Shown: one piece after another, positions 11,156 to 20,943 of the stretch
How positions within the stretch are numbered: position 1 is the stretch's first letter
How the letters are laid out: each line of letters begins with the position of its first letter
Source: Streptococcus didelphis DSM 15616
GTDB lineage: Bacteria; Bacillota; Bacilli; Lactobacillales; Streptococcaceae
Assembly: GCF_000380005.1 (NCBI RefSeq)
Contig: NZ_KB904196.1
Location: forward strand, 79,818-143,817
Length of the DNA stretch: 64,000 nucleotides
Direction: 5' to 3'
Notes under the pieces: model-generated
Told to the model about the DNA's origin: nothing
Databases searched by the model: none
Seen by the model: the letters and a program-made list of their open reading frames with translations, nothing else
Made by a program: the position numbers and the translations under genes

Positions 11156-14100
11156 ATGTCAGATTTATTCGTTAAATTGATGGAACAAATAGAGATGCCG
11201 CTTGAAATAAGAACTTCAAGTGCTTTTTCGTCTGCTGATATAATTGAGGTTAAGGTTCATTCCCTATCTCGTTTATGGGAGTTTCATCTATCATTTAAAG
11301 AGATATTACCAATAGCTATCTATAAAGAACTGGATTATCGTCTGAAAACAACCTTCCAAAAAGCTGATATCAAGGTGCAGTTTGATATTGAGGTTGGAAA
11401 TATTGATTATTCTGATCAGCTATTACAGGACTATTATTATGAAGCGTTTGAGCATGAACCCTGTAATAGTGCTTCTTTCAAGTCTTCTTTTGCTAAGTTA
11501 AAGGTAGCTTATCAAGAGGGAAAGTTATTTATTTCAACTCCCCACTTTATTAACAATGATCATTTTAGAAAAAATCATCTTCCCAATTTAGCCAAGCAGT
11601 TTGCACGTTTTGGCTTTGGGCAATTAGAGATTGAAATGATATCAGATGATGAAATGACCAAGTCTTTGCAAGAACATTTTGACAATAATCGTCAGGCTAT
11701 TTTGGACAAGGCAGTTCAAGACAATCTGGAAGCCTTGAAATCATTAGAAACTATGCAGCCTCCAGCAGAAGAGCCAGCTTCAAAACCTAGTTTTGACTAT
11801 AAAGAACGACTTGTACAAAGGCAAGCTGGCTTTGAAAAAGCTGAAATCACCCCAATGATTGAAGTGGAAATGGAAGAAAACCGTATTGTTTTTGAAGGTA
11901 TGGTTTTTGATGTGGAACGAAAAACAACCCGGACTGGTCGTCACATTATTAATTTTAAAATGACCGACTATACTTCTAGCTTTGCTATGCAAAAATGGGC
12001 CAAAGATGATGATGAACTACATAAATATGATATGGTTGCTAAGGGAGCATGGCTAAGAGTTCAAGGAAATATTGAAAATAACCCTTATACAAAAAGCTTA
12101 ACTATGAATGTCCAGCAGCTTAAAGCAATTGTTCATCATGACCGTAAAGACCTTATGCCAGAAGGTCAAAAGAGGGTTGAACTCCATGCCCATACTAATA
12201 TGTCAACAATGGATGCTCTGCCAACTGTAGAATCTTTAATTGACACGGCTGCCAAGTGGGGACATCCTGCTGTTGCAATTACAGATCATGCCAATGTACA
12301 AAGCTTTCCTCATGGTTATCACAGGGCTAGAAAACTGGGGATTAAGGCTATTTTTGGGCTAGAGGCAAATATTGTTGAAGATAAGGTTCCTATCTCTTAT
12401 GAGCCTATTGATATGGATTTGCACGAGGCTACTTATGTGGTATTTGACGTGGAAACCACAGGATTGTCTGCGATAAATAATGACCTTATCCAGATTGCTG
12501 CTTCTAAAATGTATAAGGGAAATATTATTGAACAGTTTGATGAATTCATTGATCCAGGCCATCCCTTATCAGCCTTTACCACTGAATTAACAGGGATTAC
12601 AGACAATCATTTGCTAGGAGCAAAGCCTCTCAAACAAGTTTTGGAAGAGTTTCAAGCCTTTTGTAAGGATAGTGTCCTAGTAGCTCATAATGCTAGTTTT
12701 GATATTGGATTTATGAATGCTAATTATGAACGTTATCAGCTAGCTAGAATTACCCAACCTGTTATTGATACTTTGGAATTTGCACGAAATCTTTACCCTG
12801 AGTATAAACGCCATGGTTTAGGACCATTAACCAAACGTTTCCAAGTTTCTTTGGACCATCACCATATGGCCAATTATGATGCGGAAGCAACTGGTCGCCT
12901 TCTCTTTATTTTTTTGAAAGAGGCGCGTGAAAAACATGGTGTGACTAATTTAAAAGACTTAAATACCCAATTAGTGGCAGAGGATTCTTATAAAAAAGCA
13001 AGAATTAAACATGCTACCATTTATGTTCAAAATCAAATTGGTTTAAAGAATATTTTCAAATTAGTTAGCCTGTCCAATGTGGTCTACTATGAGGGAGTGC
13101 CACGTATTCCACGAACTATTCTAGATAAGTATCGTGAAGGATTATTATTGGGGACTGCCTGTTCAGATGGAGAAGTCTTTGATGCAGTTCTAACCAAAGG
13201 AATTGATGCTGCTGTTAATCTTGCTCGCTATTATGACTTTATTGAAGTTATGCCACCTGCCTTATATGAGCCTCTTGTTGCGCGTGAATTAATTCCAGAC
13301 CAGGCAGGCGTTGAAAAGGCTATTCTTGATTTAATTGAGGTTGGTAGACGACTTAATAAGCCTGTTATGGCAACGGGAAATGTTCACTATATTGAACCTG
13401 AAGAGGAAATCTATCGGGAGATTATTGTGCGTAGCCTTGGACAAGGAGCAATGATTAACCGGACTATTGGGAGGGGTGAAGGTGCTAAGCCAGCTCCTCT
13501 ACCAAAGGCTCATTTTAGAACGACTAATGAAATGCTAGATGAATTTGCCTTTCTTGGTAAGGATTTAGCCTATGAAATTGTAGTAACAAACACCCAAAAA
13601 TTTGCTGATGGGATTGAAGATGTCGAAGTTGTAAAGGGGGATTTATATACACCTTATATAGATAAGGCTGAAGAAACGGTTGCAGAATTAACCTATCAAA
13701 AAGCTTTTGAAATTTACGGTAATCCCTTACCAGATATTATTGATCTTCGTATTGAAAAAGAGTTAACTTCTATTTTAGGGAATGGTTTTGCGGTGATCTA
13801 TTTAGCTTCTCAGATGTTGGTTAATAGGTCTAATGAGCGTGGCTATCTTGTAGGGTCACGAGGCTCTGTGGGTTCTAGCTTTGTAGCCACTATGATTGGT
13901 ATTACAGAAGTCAATCCTATGCCACCCCATTATGTCTGTCCAAAATGCCAGCATTCAGAATTTATCACAGATGGTTCAGTCGGCTCTGGTTATGATTTAG
14001 CTGATAAGAAATGTCCTGAGTGTGGAGTTGCCTATCAAAAAGATGGTCAGGATATTCCCTTTGAAACCTTTTTAGGTTTTGATGGGGACAAGGTTCCTGA

Positions 14101-15553
14101 TATTGACTTGAACTTCTCAGGTGATGATCAACCTAATGCCCATTTAGATGTTCGTGAGATATTTGGTGAGGAATATGCCTTTCGGGCAGGAACTGTAGGT
14201 ACAGTAGCTGAAAAGACAGCCTATGGTTTTGTTAAGGGCTATGAACGTGATTATGGCAAGTTATACCGAGATGCTGAGATTGATAGGCTAGCTGCAGGAG
14301 CTGCTGGCGTTAAGAGAACTACAGGTCAGCATCCAGGTGGGATTGTTGTTATTCCAAATTATATGGATGTCTATGATTTTACCCCAGTGCAATTTCCTGC
14401 AGAAGATGTTACAGCTTCTTGGCAGACCACTCACTTTAACTTCCATGATATTGATGAAAATGTCTTGAAACTTGATATTCTGGGTCATGATGATCCTACC
14501 ATGATCCGTAAATTAGAGGATTTATCAGGCATTGACCCTAAAACAATACCTGCTGATGACCCTGGGGTAATGGCACTATTTTCCGGAACGGAAGTTTTAG
14601 GAGTTACTCCTGAGCAAATTGGCACTCCAACAGGTATGTTGGGAATTCCTGAATTTGGGACCAATTTTGTTCGGGGTATGGTTAACGAAACCCATCCAAC
14701 CACCTTTGCGGAATTGTTACAGCTATCAGGCTTGTCCCACGGAACGGATGTTTGGCTAGGGAATGCCCAAGATTTAATTAAGGATGGTACTGCAAGCCTA
14801 AAAACAGTTATTGGTTGTCGTGATGATATTATGGTTTACCTCATGCACGCGGGTCTAGAGCCTAAAATGGCCTTTACTATTATGGAGCGTGTTCGTAAGG
14901 GCCTGTGGCTAAAAATTTCAGAAGAAGAACGTAATGGCTATATTCAGGCTATGCGTGAAAATAATGTCCCTGACTGGTATATCGAATCTTGTGGGAAGAT
15001 AAAATACATGTTCCCTAAAGCCCATGCAGCAGCCTATGTTTTAATGGCCTTGCGTGTGGCTTACTTTAAGGTTCACCACCCCTTGATGTATTACTGTGCA
15101 TATTTTTCAATCCGTGCTAAAGCCTTTGAATTAAAGACAATGAGTGGTGGACTACAAGCTGTTAAAGCTCGCATGGAAGATATTGCTCTGAAAAAGAAAA
15201 ATAATGAAGCTTCCAATGTAGAAAATGACTTGTACACAACCTTAGAAATTGTTAATGAAATGTTAGAGCGTGGCTATAAATTCGGCAAATTAGACCTTTA
15301 TCGGAGTGATGCCATTGAATTCCAAATAAAAGAAGATACCTTAATTCCTCCTTTTGTAGCTATGGAAGGTTTAGGTGAAAACGTAGCTAAACAAATTGTT
15401 AAAGCAAGGGCAGATGGAGAATTTCTTTCTAAAATGGAATTAAGAAAACGTGGGGGAGCCTCTTCTACCTTAGTTGAAAAAATGGATGATATGGGAATAC
15501 TTGGCAATCTACCAGAAGATAATCAACTTAGTCTATTTGAAGATTTCTTCTAA
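11156..15553 (+). CDS. polC: DNA polymerase III PolC-type, replicative subunit
   Basis: A 1465-residue replicative DNA polymerase of low-GC Gram-positives with built-in proofreading. Domains in order: N-terminal domain (1-200); OB domain (about 230-330); PHP domain starting HAHTNMS near residue 343 and split by the DEDD exonuclease (VFDVETTG near 428, through about 600); zinc-binding pairs CPKC and CPEC near 927 and 953; polymerase core with the catalytic [10 protein letters not shown] near 982; and C-terminal tau-binding end. Length and motifs are normal. The ribosome site is AATCAGGAGAAAACT. It is probably monocistronic. Confidence 0.98.
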   Translation: MSDLFVKLMEQIEMPLEIRTSSAFSSADIIEVKVHSLSRLWEFHLSFKEILPIAIYKELDYRLKTTFQKADIKVQFDIEVGNIDYSDQLLQDYYYEAFEHEPCNSASFKSSFAKLKVAYQEGKLFISTPHFINNDHFRKNHLPNLAKQFARFGFGQLEIEMISDDEMTKSLQEHFDNNRQAILDKAVQDNLEALKSLETMQPPAEEPASKPSFDYKERLVQRQAGFEKAEITPMIEVEMEENRIVFEGMVFDVERKTTRTGRHIINFKMTDYTSSFAMQKWAKDDDELHKYDMVAKGAWLRVQGNIENNPYTKSLTMNVQQLKAIVHHDRKDLMPEGQKRVELHAHTNMSTMDALPTVESLIDTAAKWGHPAVAITDHANVQSFPHGYHRARKLGIKAIFGLEANIVEDKVPISYEPIDMDLHEATYVVFDVETTGLSAINNDLIQIAASKMYKGNIIEQFDEFIDPGHPLSAFTTELTGITDNHLLGAKPLKQVLEEFQAFCKDSVLVAHNASFDIGFMNANYERYQLARITQPVIDTLEFARNLYPEYKRHGLGPLTKRFQVSLDHHHMANYDAEATGRLLFIFLKEAREKHGVTNLKDLNTQLVAEDSYKKARIKHATIYVQNQIGLKNIFKLVSLSNVVYYEGVPRIPRTILDKYREGLLLGTACSDGEVFDAVLTKGIDAAVNLARYYDFIEVMPPALYEPLVARELIPDQAGVEKAILDLIEVGRRLNKPVMATGNVHYIEPEEEIYREIIVRSLGQGAMINRTIGRGEGAKPAPLPKAHFRTTNEMLDEFAFLGKDLAYEIVVTNTQKFADGIEDVEVVKGDLYTPYIDKAEETVAELTYQKAFEIYGNPLPDIIDLRIEKELTSILGNGFAVIYLASQMLVNRSNERGYLVGSRGSVGSSFVATMIGITEVNPMPPHYVCPKCQHSEFITDGSVGSGYDLADKKCPECGVAYQKDGQDIPFETFLGFDGDKVPDIDLNFSGDDQPNAHLDVREIFGEEYAFRAGTVGTVAEKTAYGFVKGYERDYGKLYRDAEIDRLAAGAAGVKRTTGQHPGGIVVIPNYMDVYDFTPVQFPAEDVTASWQTTHFNFHDIDENVLKLDILGHDDPTMIRKLEDLSGIDPKTIPADDPGVMALFSGTEVLGVTPEQIGTPTGMLGIPEFGTNFVRGMVNETHPTTFAELLQLSGLSHGTDVWLGNAQDLIKDGTASLKTVIGCRDDIMVYLMHAGLEPKMAFTIMERVRKGLWLKISEEERNGYIQAMRENNVPDWYIESCGKIKYMFPKAHAAAYVLMALRVAYFKVHHPLMYYCAYFSIRAKAFELKTMSGGLQAVKARMEDIALKKKNNEASNVENDLYTTLEIVNEMLERGYKFGKLDLYRSDAIEFQIKEDTLIPPFVAMEGLGENVAKQIVKARADGEFLSKMELRKRGGASSTLVEKMDDMGILGNLPEDNQLSLFEDFF

Positions 15554-15607
15554 AAGCTTAGCACCAGTCTAGAAAACTTTTTATCAAGCAAGGTAATTGA
15601 AATTAAT

Positions 15608-15619
15608 ACTAACTAGTTA
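15608..15619. promoter_or_regulatory. Operator-like palindrome upstream of the MarR gene
   Basis: The perfect palindrome TAACTAGTTA (15610-15619) lies inside ACTAACTAGTTA, 26 bp before the regulator's start. It differs by one base from the ACTAATTAGT core found twice before the nitroreductase gene, so it is a candidate autoregulatory site. Confidence 0.5.
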
Positions 15620-15645
15620 TAAAATAAAAGAAGAAAGGAGATGAG

Positions 15646-16071
15646 ATGGGAGAATTTAAAAATACTGCTGTCAAAGCAATGGTTGTTATGCGAAAAGCCT
15701 TTAGAACCATTGATTCTAAAGTATCTGTAAGCTATAAACTAGATGATTTAACCCCTACACAATTTGCTGTTTTAGATGTTCTTTATGCCAAGGGAACCTT
15801 AAAAATTGGAGAACTTATTAATAGCATGTTAGCTACTTCAGGTAATATGACAGTTGTCATCAAAAACATGGAAAAAAAAGGCTGGGTCCTACGTCACATG
15901 TGCCCAAATGATAAACGCTCTTTTCTAGTAAGTTTGACTGCAGAAGGTCAAACAGTTATTGAGCAGGCTTTGCCAGCCCATATTAATCGTGTTGAAGAGA
16001 TTTTTTCGGTTTTGACTGAGAGTGAACAAAAGGAACTTATTAGACTTTTAAAAAAATTTAAAAATAGCTGA
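15646..16071 (+). CDS. MarR family transcriptional regulator
   Basis: A 141-residue winged-helix regulator. The HTH covers about residues 45-100 (LTPTQFAVLDVLYAKGTLKIGELINSML then TSGNMTVVIKNMEKKGWV), with the wing DKRSFLVSLTAEG. The flanking helices form the dimer interface. Relatives sense phenolics, quinones or oxidants and repress a neighbouring detoxification gene. The ribosome site is AGAAAGGAGATGAG. The next gene is a nitroreductase under a strong promoter with two perfect palindromes related to one in this gene's own promoter, so this is its probable repressor. Confidence 0.9.
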   Translation: MGEFKNTAVKAMVVMRKAFRTIDSKVSVSYKLDDLTPTQFAVLDVLYAKGTLKIGELINSMLATSGNMTVVIKNMEKKGWVLRHMCPNDKRSFLVSLTAEGQTVIEQALPAHINRVEEIFSVLTESEQKELIRLLKKFKNS

Positions 16072-16081
16072 GCCTTTTTCT

Positions 16082-16143
16082 TTGACTTTACTAATTAGTA
16101 ATAATATAATAACTATATAGTGATAATTAAGCACTAATTAGTG
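16082..16143 (+). promoter_or_regulatory. Nitroreductase promoter with two MarR-type operators
   Basis: TTGACT (16082-16087), a 17-bp spacer and TATAAT (16105-16110) form a near-consensus promoter. The spacer begins with the perfect 14-bp palindrome TTACTAATTAGTAA (16088-16101). A second perfect palindrome, CACTAATTAGTG (16132-16143), lies in the predicted 5' untranslated region. Both share ACTAATTAGT. Binding at the first would block RNA polymerase directly. Confidence 0.75.
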
Positions 16144-16209
16144 TTAATTGAAGGAGACAATATGTCTATTGTTGAAGAATTTAAAAGTATCTTTAAAGGA
16201 GAGAAAAAT

Positions 16210-16824
16210 ATGTCATTTTTAGAAGAATTGAAAAACCGTCGTACCATCTATGCTTTAGGACGTGAAACCAAAGCATCAGATGAAAAAATTATTGAAACAA
16301 TTAAAGAAGCTGTTCGTCAGTCACCTTCAGCATTCAATAGCCAAACAACACGTGTTCTTATTTTAATGAATGATCATGCTGGTAAATTTTGGAATGAACT
16401 TGTTGCTAATGAATTAGTAAAAACAATGAAAGACCAAGGTTTAGGTGAAGAAGCTATTGCTGGTACTAAAGCTAAATTAGCAGGTTTTGGTAATGCTAAA
16501 GGAGTAGCTCTTTTCTTTGAAGATCAAGCTGTTGTTAAAGGATTACAAGAACAATTCCCACTTTATGCTGATAATTTCCCAATTTGGTCTGAGCAAGCAT
16601 CTGGTATTGCTTCAGTAAATGCTTGGACTGCCTTGTCTTCAGAATTAGGTATCGGTGCTAACCTTCAACATTACAATCCAGTTGTTGACGACGCTGTAGC
16701 TTCAACTTATGGTATTCCAGCTAACTGGAAACTTCGTGGTCAATTAAACTTTGGTTCAATTGAAGAAGCTGCTGGCGATAAAGACTTTATGGCTGATGAA
16801 GATCGCTTTAAAGTTATTGGTTAA
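16210..16824 (+). CDS. Nitroreductase family protein
   Basis: A 204-residue FMN-dependent oxidoreductase of the nitroreductase superfamily, in the YdgI/HBN1-like branch that starts MSFLEELKNRRTIYALG. The segments VRQSPSAFNSQTTRVLIL (FMN phosphate/ring contact) and the C-terminal WKLRGQLNFGSI are typical. It probably reduces nitro compounds or quinones with NAD(P)H. Start 16210 matches family length and has its own TAAAGGAGAGAAAAAT site. An in-frame ATG at 16162, with an equally good TGAAGGAGACAAT site, would add 16 residues (MSIVEEFKSIFKGEKN). Expression is likely controlled by the preceding MarR protein. Confidence 0.88.
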   Translation: MSFLEELKNRRTIYALGRETKASDEKIIETIKEAVRQSPSAFNSQTTRVLILMNDHAGKFWNELVANELVKTMKDQGLGEEAIAGTKAKLAGFGNAKGVALFFEDQAVVKGLQEQFPLYADNFPIWSEQASGIASVNAWTALSSELGIGANLQHYNPVVDDAVASTYGIPANWKLRGQLNFGSIEEAAGDKDFMADEDRFKVIG

Positions 16825-16837
16825 TTAAAAAAAAATA

Positions 16838-16869
16838 AAAAATACTCAATCCGCAGATTGAGTATTTTT
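16838..16869. terminator. Bidirectional terminator between nitroreductase gene and def
   Basis: Perfect 13-bp arms AAAAATACTCAAT and ATTGAGTATTTTT with a six-base loop. The T runs on both strands serve the two convergent genes. Confidence 0.88.
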
Positions 16870-16870
16870 C

Positions 16871-17485
16871 TTATGGGATAAGTAACATGTTATCTGTTTT
16901 AGCAAAAGGATTTTTGGCATTGATCCGATCATAGAAAATGATACCGTTGATATGGTCAATTTCATGTTGAACTACAATAGCATTATAACCTTTTAATTTA
17001 AGTTTATGTTTTTGGCCGTCTTTATCAAAGTATTCTATTGTAACACGAGAGTGTCGGACAACGTAGCCTTCAACCACTCGGTCAACAGATAAACAACCTT
17101 CACCTTCAGCTAAGGCAGCATCTTGGACAGAATGGGCAAGAATTTTAGGGTTGTACATAACTTCTTGTAGACTAAAGGCTTCTTTAGGTGGATTGCCTTC
17201 AGTATCTTCTAAGTTTGGCACTAAAACAGCAATAATACGTTTTGAAATATTCAATTGAGGAGCTGCTAAGCCAACTCCTCCTCGCAGCCCTAATTTTTCT
17301 GCCATAACAGGGTCTTGAGAATTTCTAAGAAATTGCATCATTTTTTCACCTAAGATGATATCTTGATCACTTAAAGGAAATTCAACTTCCTTAGCTTCTT
17401 GGCGAAGAGTAGGATTACCTTCGCGAATAATGTCAGTCATATCAATCATATGACTGGCTTTAATTATCTTATCTTGTGCAGACAT
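16871..17485 (-). CDS. def: Peptide deformylase
   Basis: A 204-residue metalloenzyme that removes the formyl group from nascent N-termini. The three motifs are intact: GVGLAAPQ (about 70-77), EGCLSV with the metal-binding Cys near 131, and [15 protein letters not shown] with the HExxH-type ligands near 174. Length and insertions match the type 2 deformylases of Gram-positives. The ribosome site on the minus strand is AAAGGAGTAAAA. It converges with the nitroreductase gene. Confidence 0.96.
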   Translation of the reverse strand: MSAQDKIIKASHMIDMTDIIREGNPTLRQEAKEVEFPLSDQDIILGEKMMQFLRNSQDPVMAEKLGLRGGVGLAAPQLNISKRIIAVLVPNLEDTEGNPPKEAFSLQEVMYNPKILAHSVQDAALAEGEGCLSVDRVVEGYVVRHSRVTIEYFDKDGQKHKLKLKGYNAIVVQHEIDHINGIIFYDRINAKNPFAKTDNMLLIP

Positions 17486-17848
17486 TTTTACTCCTTTGTT
17501 ATTAATGGAATTACTATATCATAAAAGCCCTTATTTTAAAAGCTTATATGATAGCTTTTAGTTTATGTCTTATCAAAACTAAGCTTTTCTTCAAAAAGTA
17601 GCTTGATAAGGGAGAGTTAGAAAATAGTGACGGGTATAGTAAAAGAGTTCTGACTAATTTTACTTTTAGAACTGGTCTAACTTTTTTTGTTAAGAAGAAG
17701 GACAAGCTTTGAGAAAAAGTAAATCAATTTCTTACTAATAAGTATTAAAAAGCAGTACTTGTTTGTTATTTTACATACAAATAGAGCTGGTAACAATATA
17801 ACTTGGACTTTTTATCCCTCAGTTACTTTCTAGAAGACAAGTTTATAT

Positions 17849-17929
17849 TATAATATTATTATCCAAACAAGGACTTCAGAGAGAGAAGTTTCTAGTAACA
17901 ATCAAAAGAATCCTCGGGTTCTTTTTTTG
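17849..17929 (+). ncRNA. Candidate small RNA in the def-crp intergenic region
   Basis: The 17486-18017 gap holds no gene. Within it, a TATAAT (17849-17854) is followed by a small hairpin (ACTTC/GAAGT, 17873-17889). A terminator-like hairpin then ends in T7: AAAAGAA-T-CC, loop TCG, GG-TTCTTTT at about 17904-17928. Together they suggest a transcript of about 70 nt on the plus strand. No good -35 hexamer is seen, no T-box sequence is present, and I do not recognise the RNA. The rest of the gap is AT-rich with no supported feature. Confidence 0.35.
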
Positions 17930-18017
17930 TTTTATAAGACGTGTCCAGGTCATTGATGAACAAGAAAGCAGGCTAGAGTAAGATTTGGCAAGTCTTGTTA
18001 ATAGAGGCATCCTTTAC

Positions 18018-18683
18018 TTATTCTTCCAGCGCCAGGGCTTGTAGACTTTTATAGTTGAGTATTTGGTAGCTTTTAAAGGCGCTTCTTTTAATGATTCTTT
18101 TTTCAATCAATTGGGAAAGAACCCTGTGAAGGTGTCGGTAACTGGTTCCAAAAGTATCTGCTAGGAGGGTTAATTCCAAAGAGAAATATCCCTCTTTTTC
18201 ATTGGCTAAAATATGGCTAGCCAACCTTTCCTTGACAGAATAACTAAGGTTATTACTAGCATTAATGTTGTGATGGTAAAAGTTTAAGGCGAGTTCACGT
18301 CCAATTTGATAGAGAAACTGTGGATTTTTGAGTAATTTCTCTTTATCTAGAAGAGGAAGTTGAACAAAATATGTTTTTTCCAAGGCCATAACTGAAGTCA
18401 CAGCCCTTTGATTGGTCATTAATTCAATATCCCCAATTAAACAAGGAGCAGAATGGGTCTTTAGGATGTGTTCTTTTCCATTAAAAAGCCTGCGAACAAT
18501 CTTAACAGAACCACTTAGGGTATAGCCGATGACTTTAATCTCCTGCCCTTGCAAGCAGAGACTTTCACCCTTTTGATATTGGATGAGCTGTAATTTATCA
18601 TAGTCTTCACTAGGAAAAAAATGATCAAGTTTGTTCTTGAAAAGGAGTTCCTTTAGGAGTTGCTTGTCTGAAATCGTCTTCAT
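18018..18683 (-). CDS. Crp/Fnr family transcriptional regulator
   Basis: A 221-residue regulator. The cyclic-nucleotide-binding-like beta roll covers about residues 25-125 (the YQKGESLCLQGQEI segment, then SGSVKIV and IGDIELM). The long dimer helix follows, and the C-terminal winged helix covers about 165-215 (LTLLADTFGTSYRHLHRVLSQLIEKRIIK). No cysteine cluster for an Fnr-type Fe-S centre is visible, so the ligand is unknown; it resembles YeiL-type members. It is divergent from an MFS transporter gene 94 bp away and probably controls it. Confidence 0.82.
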   Translation of the reverse strand: MKTISDKQLLKELLFKNKLDHFFPSEDYDKLQLIQYQKGESLCLQGQEIKVIGYTLSGSVKIVRRLFNGKEHILKTHSAPCLIGDIELMTNQRAVTSVMALEKTYFVQLPLLDKEKLLKNPQFLYQIGRELALNFYHHNINASNNLSYSVKERLASHILANEKEGYFSLELTLLADTFGTSYRHLHRVLSQLIEKRIIKRSAFKSYQILNYKSLQALALEE

Positions 18684-18777
18684 CTTCTTTTTATGACCTT
18701 GGTCCTATTTTTATCTTCTGCTATTGATTATACTGAATATAAGTAAAATAAACAAGAATAAAGAGAAAGCCCTATTT

Positions 18778-19962
18778 ATGAAAGCATTTTTTGAAAAAAT
18801 TAGTTTACTAAGTTTGTCTCTGATGATGATTTCCCCATTTTCGGTTTCCCCTGCAATACCAAAGATGATTGCATTTTATCAGGCACAAGGTCATCCTGCT
18901 AGCCAGGTTGATATTCTTTTTTCCTTATCGTCCTTTGCTGTTTTAGCTATGCTTTTGTTGAATCCGATGATCAGTTCTTTTTTATCCGAAAAGGCCATCA
19001 TTATTTTGGGGTTATTGTTGATAGGAATAGGAGGTGCCCTTCCTGTCTTTATTCAGTCCTATCCTCTAGTTTTCCTCTCTAGAATTATCTTGGGACTGGG
19101 AATTGGTTTAATTAATGCCAAGGCTATCAATATCATTAGTGAGCGTTTTACAGGTAAAGAGAGAATAAAAATGTTAGGTTACAGAGCCTCTACAGAAGTT
19201 TTAGGAGCCTCACTGTTTACCTTTATTTCCGGCTATTTGATTGTATTTGGTTGGACACAGGCCTTCATGATTTATCTCCTTGCCCTAATTATTCTAGTTC
19301 TCTATCTACTTTTTGTCCCAGATATGCCTCACCCATCATCTAAAGACCAAGCAGAACTTGTGGCAGACCAAAAAAATAAAAGCTTGACAAGAGAACAACT
19401 AAAACTTATTATCGGCTTAGCCTTATATGCTGGCTTTGTTATTCTTATTAATACGTCGAATACGCTAAGAATTCCTCTTGTTGTGGACCATTTAGGAATT
19501 GGTTCAGCAAGAGATGCCAGCTTTATTTTAGCTTTAATGATGCTTATGGGGATACTTGCAGGATTTACTTTTAGTAGATTACTAGAAATTTTCAAAGTCT
19601 ATCTGATGGCAGCTGTAGTTATTGCGCTAGGGCTTGGGATGTTAATTCTCTGGCAGGCGCAAAGCCTAGTCTCAGTAGGTCTAGGAGCACTTATTACAGG
19701 GTTTGTTTACAGTATTGGAGTGACCCTTGCCTTTAATACCATTTCAGAAAAATTTCCTAGCCATCAATTAACAAAAGCAACGACTCTGGTTCTGATAGGT
19801 TGTAATGTTGGTGGAGCAGCAGCTGCCTTTGTTCTTCAACTCATTGCCCACTGGTTTGATTCTCTTATTGCAGCCTATGTGATTTATAGCATTATTAGTT
19901 TGCTTTTAGGATTGAGCTTGTTTTTAAGAGTTATTCTAAAGCGTAAAAAACATCAAGGCTAG
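18778..19962 (+). CDS. Major facilitator superfamily transporter
   Basis: A 394-residue protein with twelve predicted hydrophobic helices and a central cytosolic loop (about 190-220). The N-terminal half has PAIPKM and the GLGIGLINAKAINIISERFTG stretch typical of DHA1-type drug/metabolite exporters. The start at ATG 18778 gives a normal N-terminus; a longer frame to 18724 adds a charged peptide with no ribosome site. The substrate cannot be told. It is divergent from the Crp/Fnr-type regulator. Confidence 0.85.
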   Translation: MKAFFEKISLLSLSLMMISPFSVSPAIPKMIAFYQAQGHPASQVDILFSLSSFAVLAMLLLNPMISSFLSEKAIIILGLLLIGIGGALPVFIQSYPLVFLSRIILGLGIGLINAKAINIISERFTGKERIKMLGYRASTEVLGASLFTFISGYLIVFGWTQAFMIYLLALIILVLYLLFVPDMPHPSSKDQAELVADQKNKSLTREQLKLIIGLALYAGFVILINTSNTLRIPLVVDHLGIGSARDASFILALMMLMGILAGFTFSRLLEIFKVYLMAAVVIALGLGMLILWQAQSLVSVGLGALITGFVYSIGVTLAFNTISEKFPSHQLTKATTLVLIGCNVGGAAAAFVLQLIAHWFDSLIAAYVIYSIISLLLGLSLFLRVILKRKKHQG

Positions 19963-20096
19963 GGGATTTGTCTGAAAAAGTTGACCTAGGCTATTAATTT
20001 TGCTAGAATAGACTAGTCGCAAGACAAACCAACTTTTTCTTGGTTTTAGGAGTGCCAATCCTAAGACTCGGATTAAGGAAATAAAGGAGAAAAATT

Positions 20097-20366
20097 ATGG
20101 CAATCTCAAAAGAGAAAAAAAATGAAATCATCACACAATATGCACGTCATGAAGGTGATACAGGTTCAGTTGAAGTTCAAGTAGCAGTACTTACTTGGGA
20201 AATCAACCACCTAAACGGACACATTAAAGAACACAAAAAAGACCACGCAACTTACCGTGGTTTGATGAAAAAAATTGGACACCGTCGTAACTTATTAGCA
20301 TACTTACGTCGTACAGATGTAAACCGTTACCGCGAGCTTATCCAATCTCTTGGTTTACGTCGTTAA
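20097..20366 (+). CDS. rpsO: 30S ribosomal protein S15
   Basis: An 89-residue protein with the full S15 sequence, including [17 protein letters not shown], the [19 protein letters not shown] rRNA-binding part and the end SLGLRR. S15 nucleates the central domain of 16S rRNA. It uses ribosomal-protein codons (GTT, CGT). The ribosome site is AAAGGAGAAAAATT. A 5' region with inverted segments (TTAGGAGTGCCAATCCTAA at about 20046-20064) lies just upstream and might be an autoregulatory leader. Confidence 0.98.
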   Translation: MAISKEKKNEIITQYARHEGDTGSVEVQVAVLTWEINHLNGHIKEHKKDHATYRGLMKKIGHRRNLLAYLRRTDVNRYRELIQSLGLRR

Positions 20367-20383
20367 TTTCAAGTTTAAAAAGC

Positions 20384-20458
20384 CCTCTGCCTTCGTCAGT
20401 TATCCACTCAGTAAACTTAAGTTTACCGAGTGGATACTTCCTCGGCAGAGGATTTTTT
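20384..20458 (+). terminator. Three-tier hairpin terminator after rpsO
   Basis: Three concentric inverted repeats: CCTCTGCC/GGCAGAGG (20384-20391/20444-20451), TATCCACTC/GAGTGGATA (20401-20409/20428-20436) and the palindrome GTAAACTTAAGTTTAC (20411-20426). A T6 run follows. It is unusually long for a terminator and may also process or stabilise the rpsO message. Confidence 0.8.
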
Positions 20459-20494
20459 AATTCTTGAAATATTTTATATCTCAAGTTAGTCTGT

Positions 20495-20634
20495 CCTTTA
20501 GTTAAGTTCAGGATAGAAATTAGCGTGTTAAATCAGACGCAAGTCTAGATTTAACTAAGGAGAGGCCTTGTCCGAAGAATATTTTAGCTAGAAAAACTAA
20601 TCTTCTACTAGAAAGTAGGGGATTTTTGTTTGCA
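20495..20634 (+). ncRNA. Structured RNA candidate between rpsO and pnp
   Basis: A 12-bp hairpin with one bulge and a GCAA tetraloop (GTTAAATCAGAC / GTCTAGATTTAAC, 20527-20555) is overlapped by an alternative long-range pairing (CCTTTAGTTAA 20495-20505 with TTAACTAAGG 20551-20560). A hairpin, AATCTTCTAC / GTAGGGGATT, then runs into T5 at about 20600-20632. This looks like a leader or attenuator, or a small RNA with terminator. A further hairpin lies at 20652-20680 (ACAAG..CTTGT), then a possible extended -10 (TGGTAGAAT) near 20754-20762 before pnp. No known riboswitch class is recognised. Confidence 0.45.
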
Positions 20635-20943
20635 CTTGGGCTTTATAGACCACAAGAAAAGTTTCGGGCTTTTCCCTTGTATTTACTGATAAGGAGCCTT
20701 CTGTTAATTGTTGCTTGAAGTCTTTGAGTTTCAGTGAAATTTTTAAATTTTTATGGTAGAATTATTAAGATACGTCGTTTGATACAATGAGGAGTGTAAC
20801 AGGTCTATGTTAGATTGCTTTTTGTAGCAAAACTACGTACAGTAACTAAAAATGATTATGTTGAAAGGGGTTGGATACCAGAAAGAACTTTTTAAGATTT
20901 GAGTAAAAAGGGTTTTGGAAGGGTATTCAAGGTAAAGTATTTT

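Noticed and set aside
16141..16209. GTG at 16141 as start of the nitroreductase gene
   Set aside because: It lies inside the second MarR-type palindrome and has no ribosome site; ATG 16210 (or 16162) is far better placed.
17860..17930. T-box leader in the def-crp gap
   Set aside because: The GAGAGA motif and a terminator are present, but there is no T-box sequence (GGTGG-type) or specifier stem, and no amino-acid gene downstream.
20899..20943. TTG at 20899 as start of pnp
   Set aside because: It adds 15 atypical residues and has no ribosome site; family N-termini begin at ATG 20944.
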